42,972 bases of DNA from an uncultured Clostridia bacterium (lineage in GTDB: Bacteria > Bacillota > Clostridia > Oscillospirales > Acutalibacteraceae): NCBI GenBank assembly GCA_947624835.1, contig CANQLX010000007.1, positions 1 to 42,972 on the forward strand. Direction: 5' to 3'. Made by a program: the position numbers and the translations under genes. Positions 42,930 to 42,972 of the stretch are shown in pieces. Within the stretch, counting starts at the first letter, position 1. Each line of letters begins with the position of its first letter. The notes beneath the pieces were generated by a model, which was not told the DNA's origin, made no database searches, and was given only the letters and a program-made list of their open reading frames with translations.

Positions 42930-42972
42930 ATCAGCATCCTTGCATAAAAATTCTTTCCATAATTAAATTTAG

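Overview
The window looks like chromosomal DNA of a low-GC, strictly anaerobic Firmicute, most likely a clostridial gut or rumen type (Ruminococcus / Oscillospirales-like). This is inferred from the rpsB-tsf-pyrH-frr-uppS-cdsA-dxr-rseP-ispG-polC gene order, the presence of both PolC and DnaE, the [FeFe]-hydrogenase maturation genes hydE and hydF, strong GGAGG ribosome binding sites with several TTG/GTG starts, and a nickel/cobalt-type riboswitch. No species is assigned. No integrase, transposase, prophage or CRISPR array was seen.

Layout. 1-9 kb is an accessory-looking block. It holds a membrane-anchored Ser/Thr kinase-like protein divergent from a small helix-turn-helix-like protein, then a leftward four-gene unit: a 1539-residue DUF4011 / SF1 helicase / Vsr-like nuclease / DUF3320 protein, a 48-residue acidic protein, a propeller-like unknown and a ParB-like, Cys-containing unknown. 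9-10.7 kb carries an Rrf2/IscR-type Fe-S regulator, a tRNA-Thr/tRNA-Tyr pair with its own promoter and terminator, and a SUKH (SMI1/KNR4) protein. 10.9-17.8 kb is a leftward unit: THUMP rRNA methyltransferase, GNAT acetyltransferase, DnaE and a GLUG-like cell-surface lipoprotein.

18.3-22.3 kb is the metal and hydrogenase region. A NiCo (czcD) riboswitch with an overlapping terminator controls a cation-diffusion-facilitator exporter. A second, unrecognised structured leader that also ends in an intrinsic terminator precedes the TM1266-hydE pair, followed by hydF. hydG is not in the window. 22.3-24.5 kb is a short leftward exopolysaccharide cassette (Wzz/CpsC, CpsB phosphatase, sugar transferase) with a perfect consensus promoter and no CpsD kinase. 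A small CxxC flavoprotein resembling thioredoxin reductase but lacking NADPH-binding signatures follows rightward.

26-42.6 kb is a long leftward housekeeping block: translation (rpsB, tsf, frr), UMP kinase (pyrH), undecaprenyl and phospholipid precursors (uppS, cdsA), the MEP isoprenoid pathway (dxr, ispG), site-2 protease (rseP), replication (polC), Lon protease and the ribosome-assembly GTPase EngB. Dxr and IspG supply the isoprenoid units that UppS polymerises. The most promising undescribed items are the hydE leader RNA (19.48-19.61 kb) and the DUF4011-helicase operon with its three unknown partners (1.8-9.0 kb).
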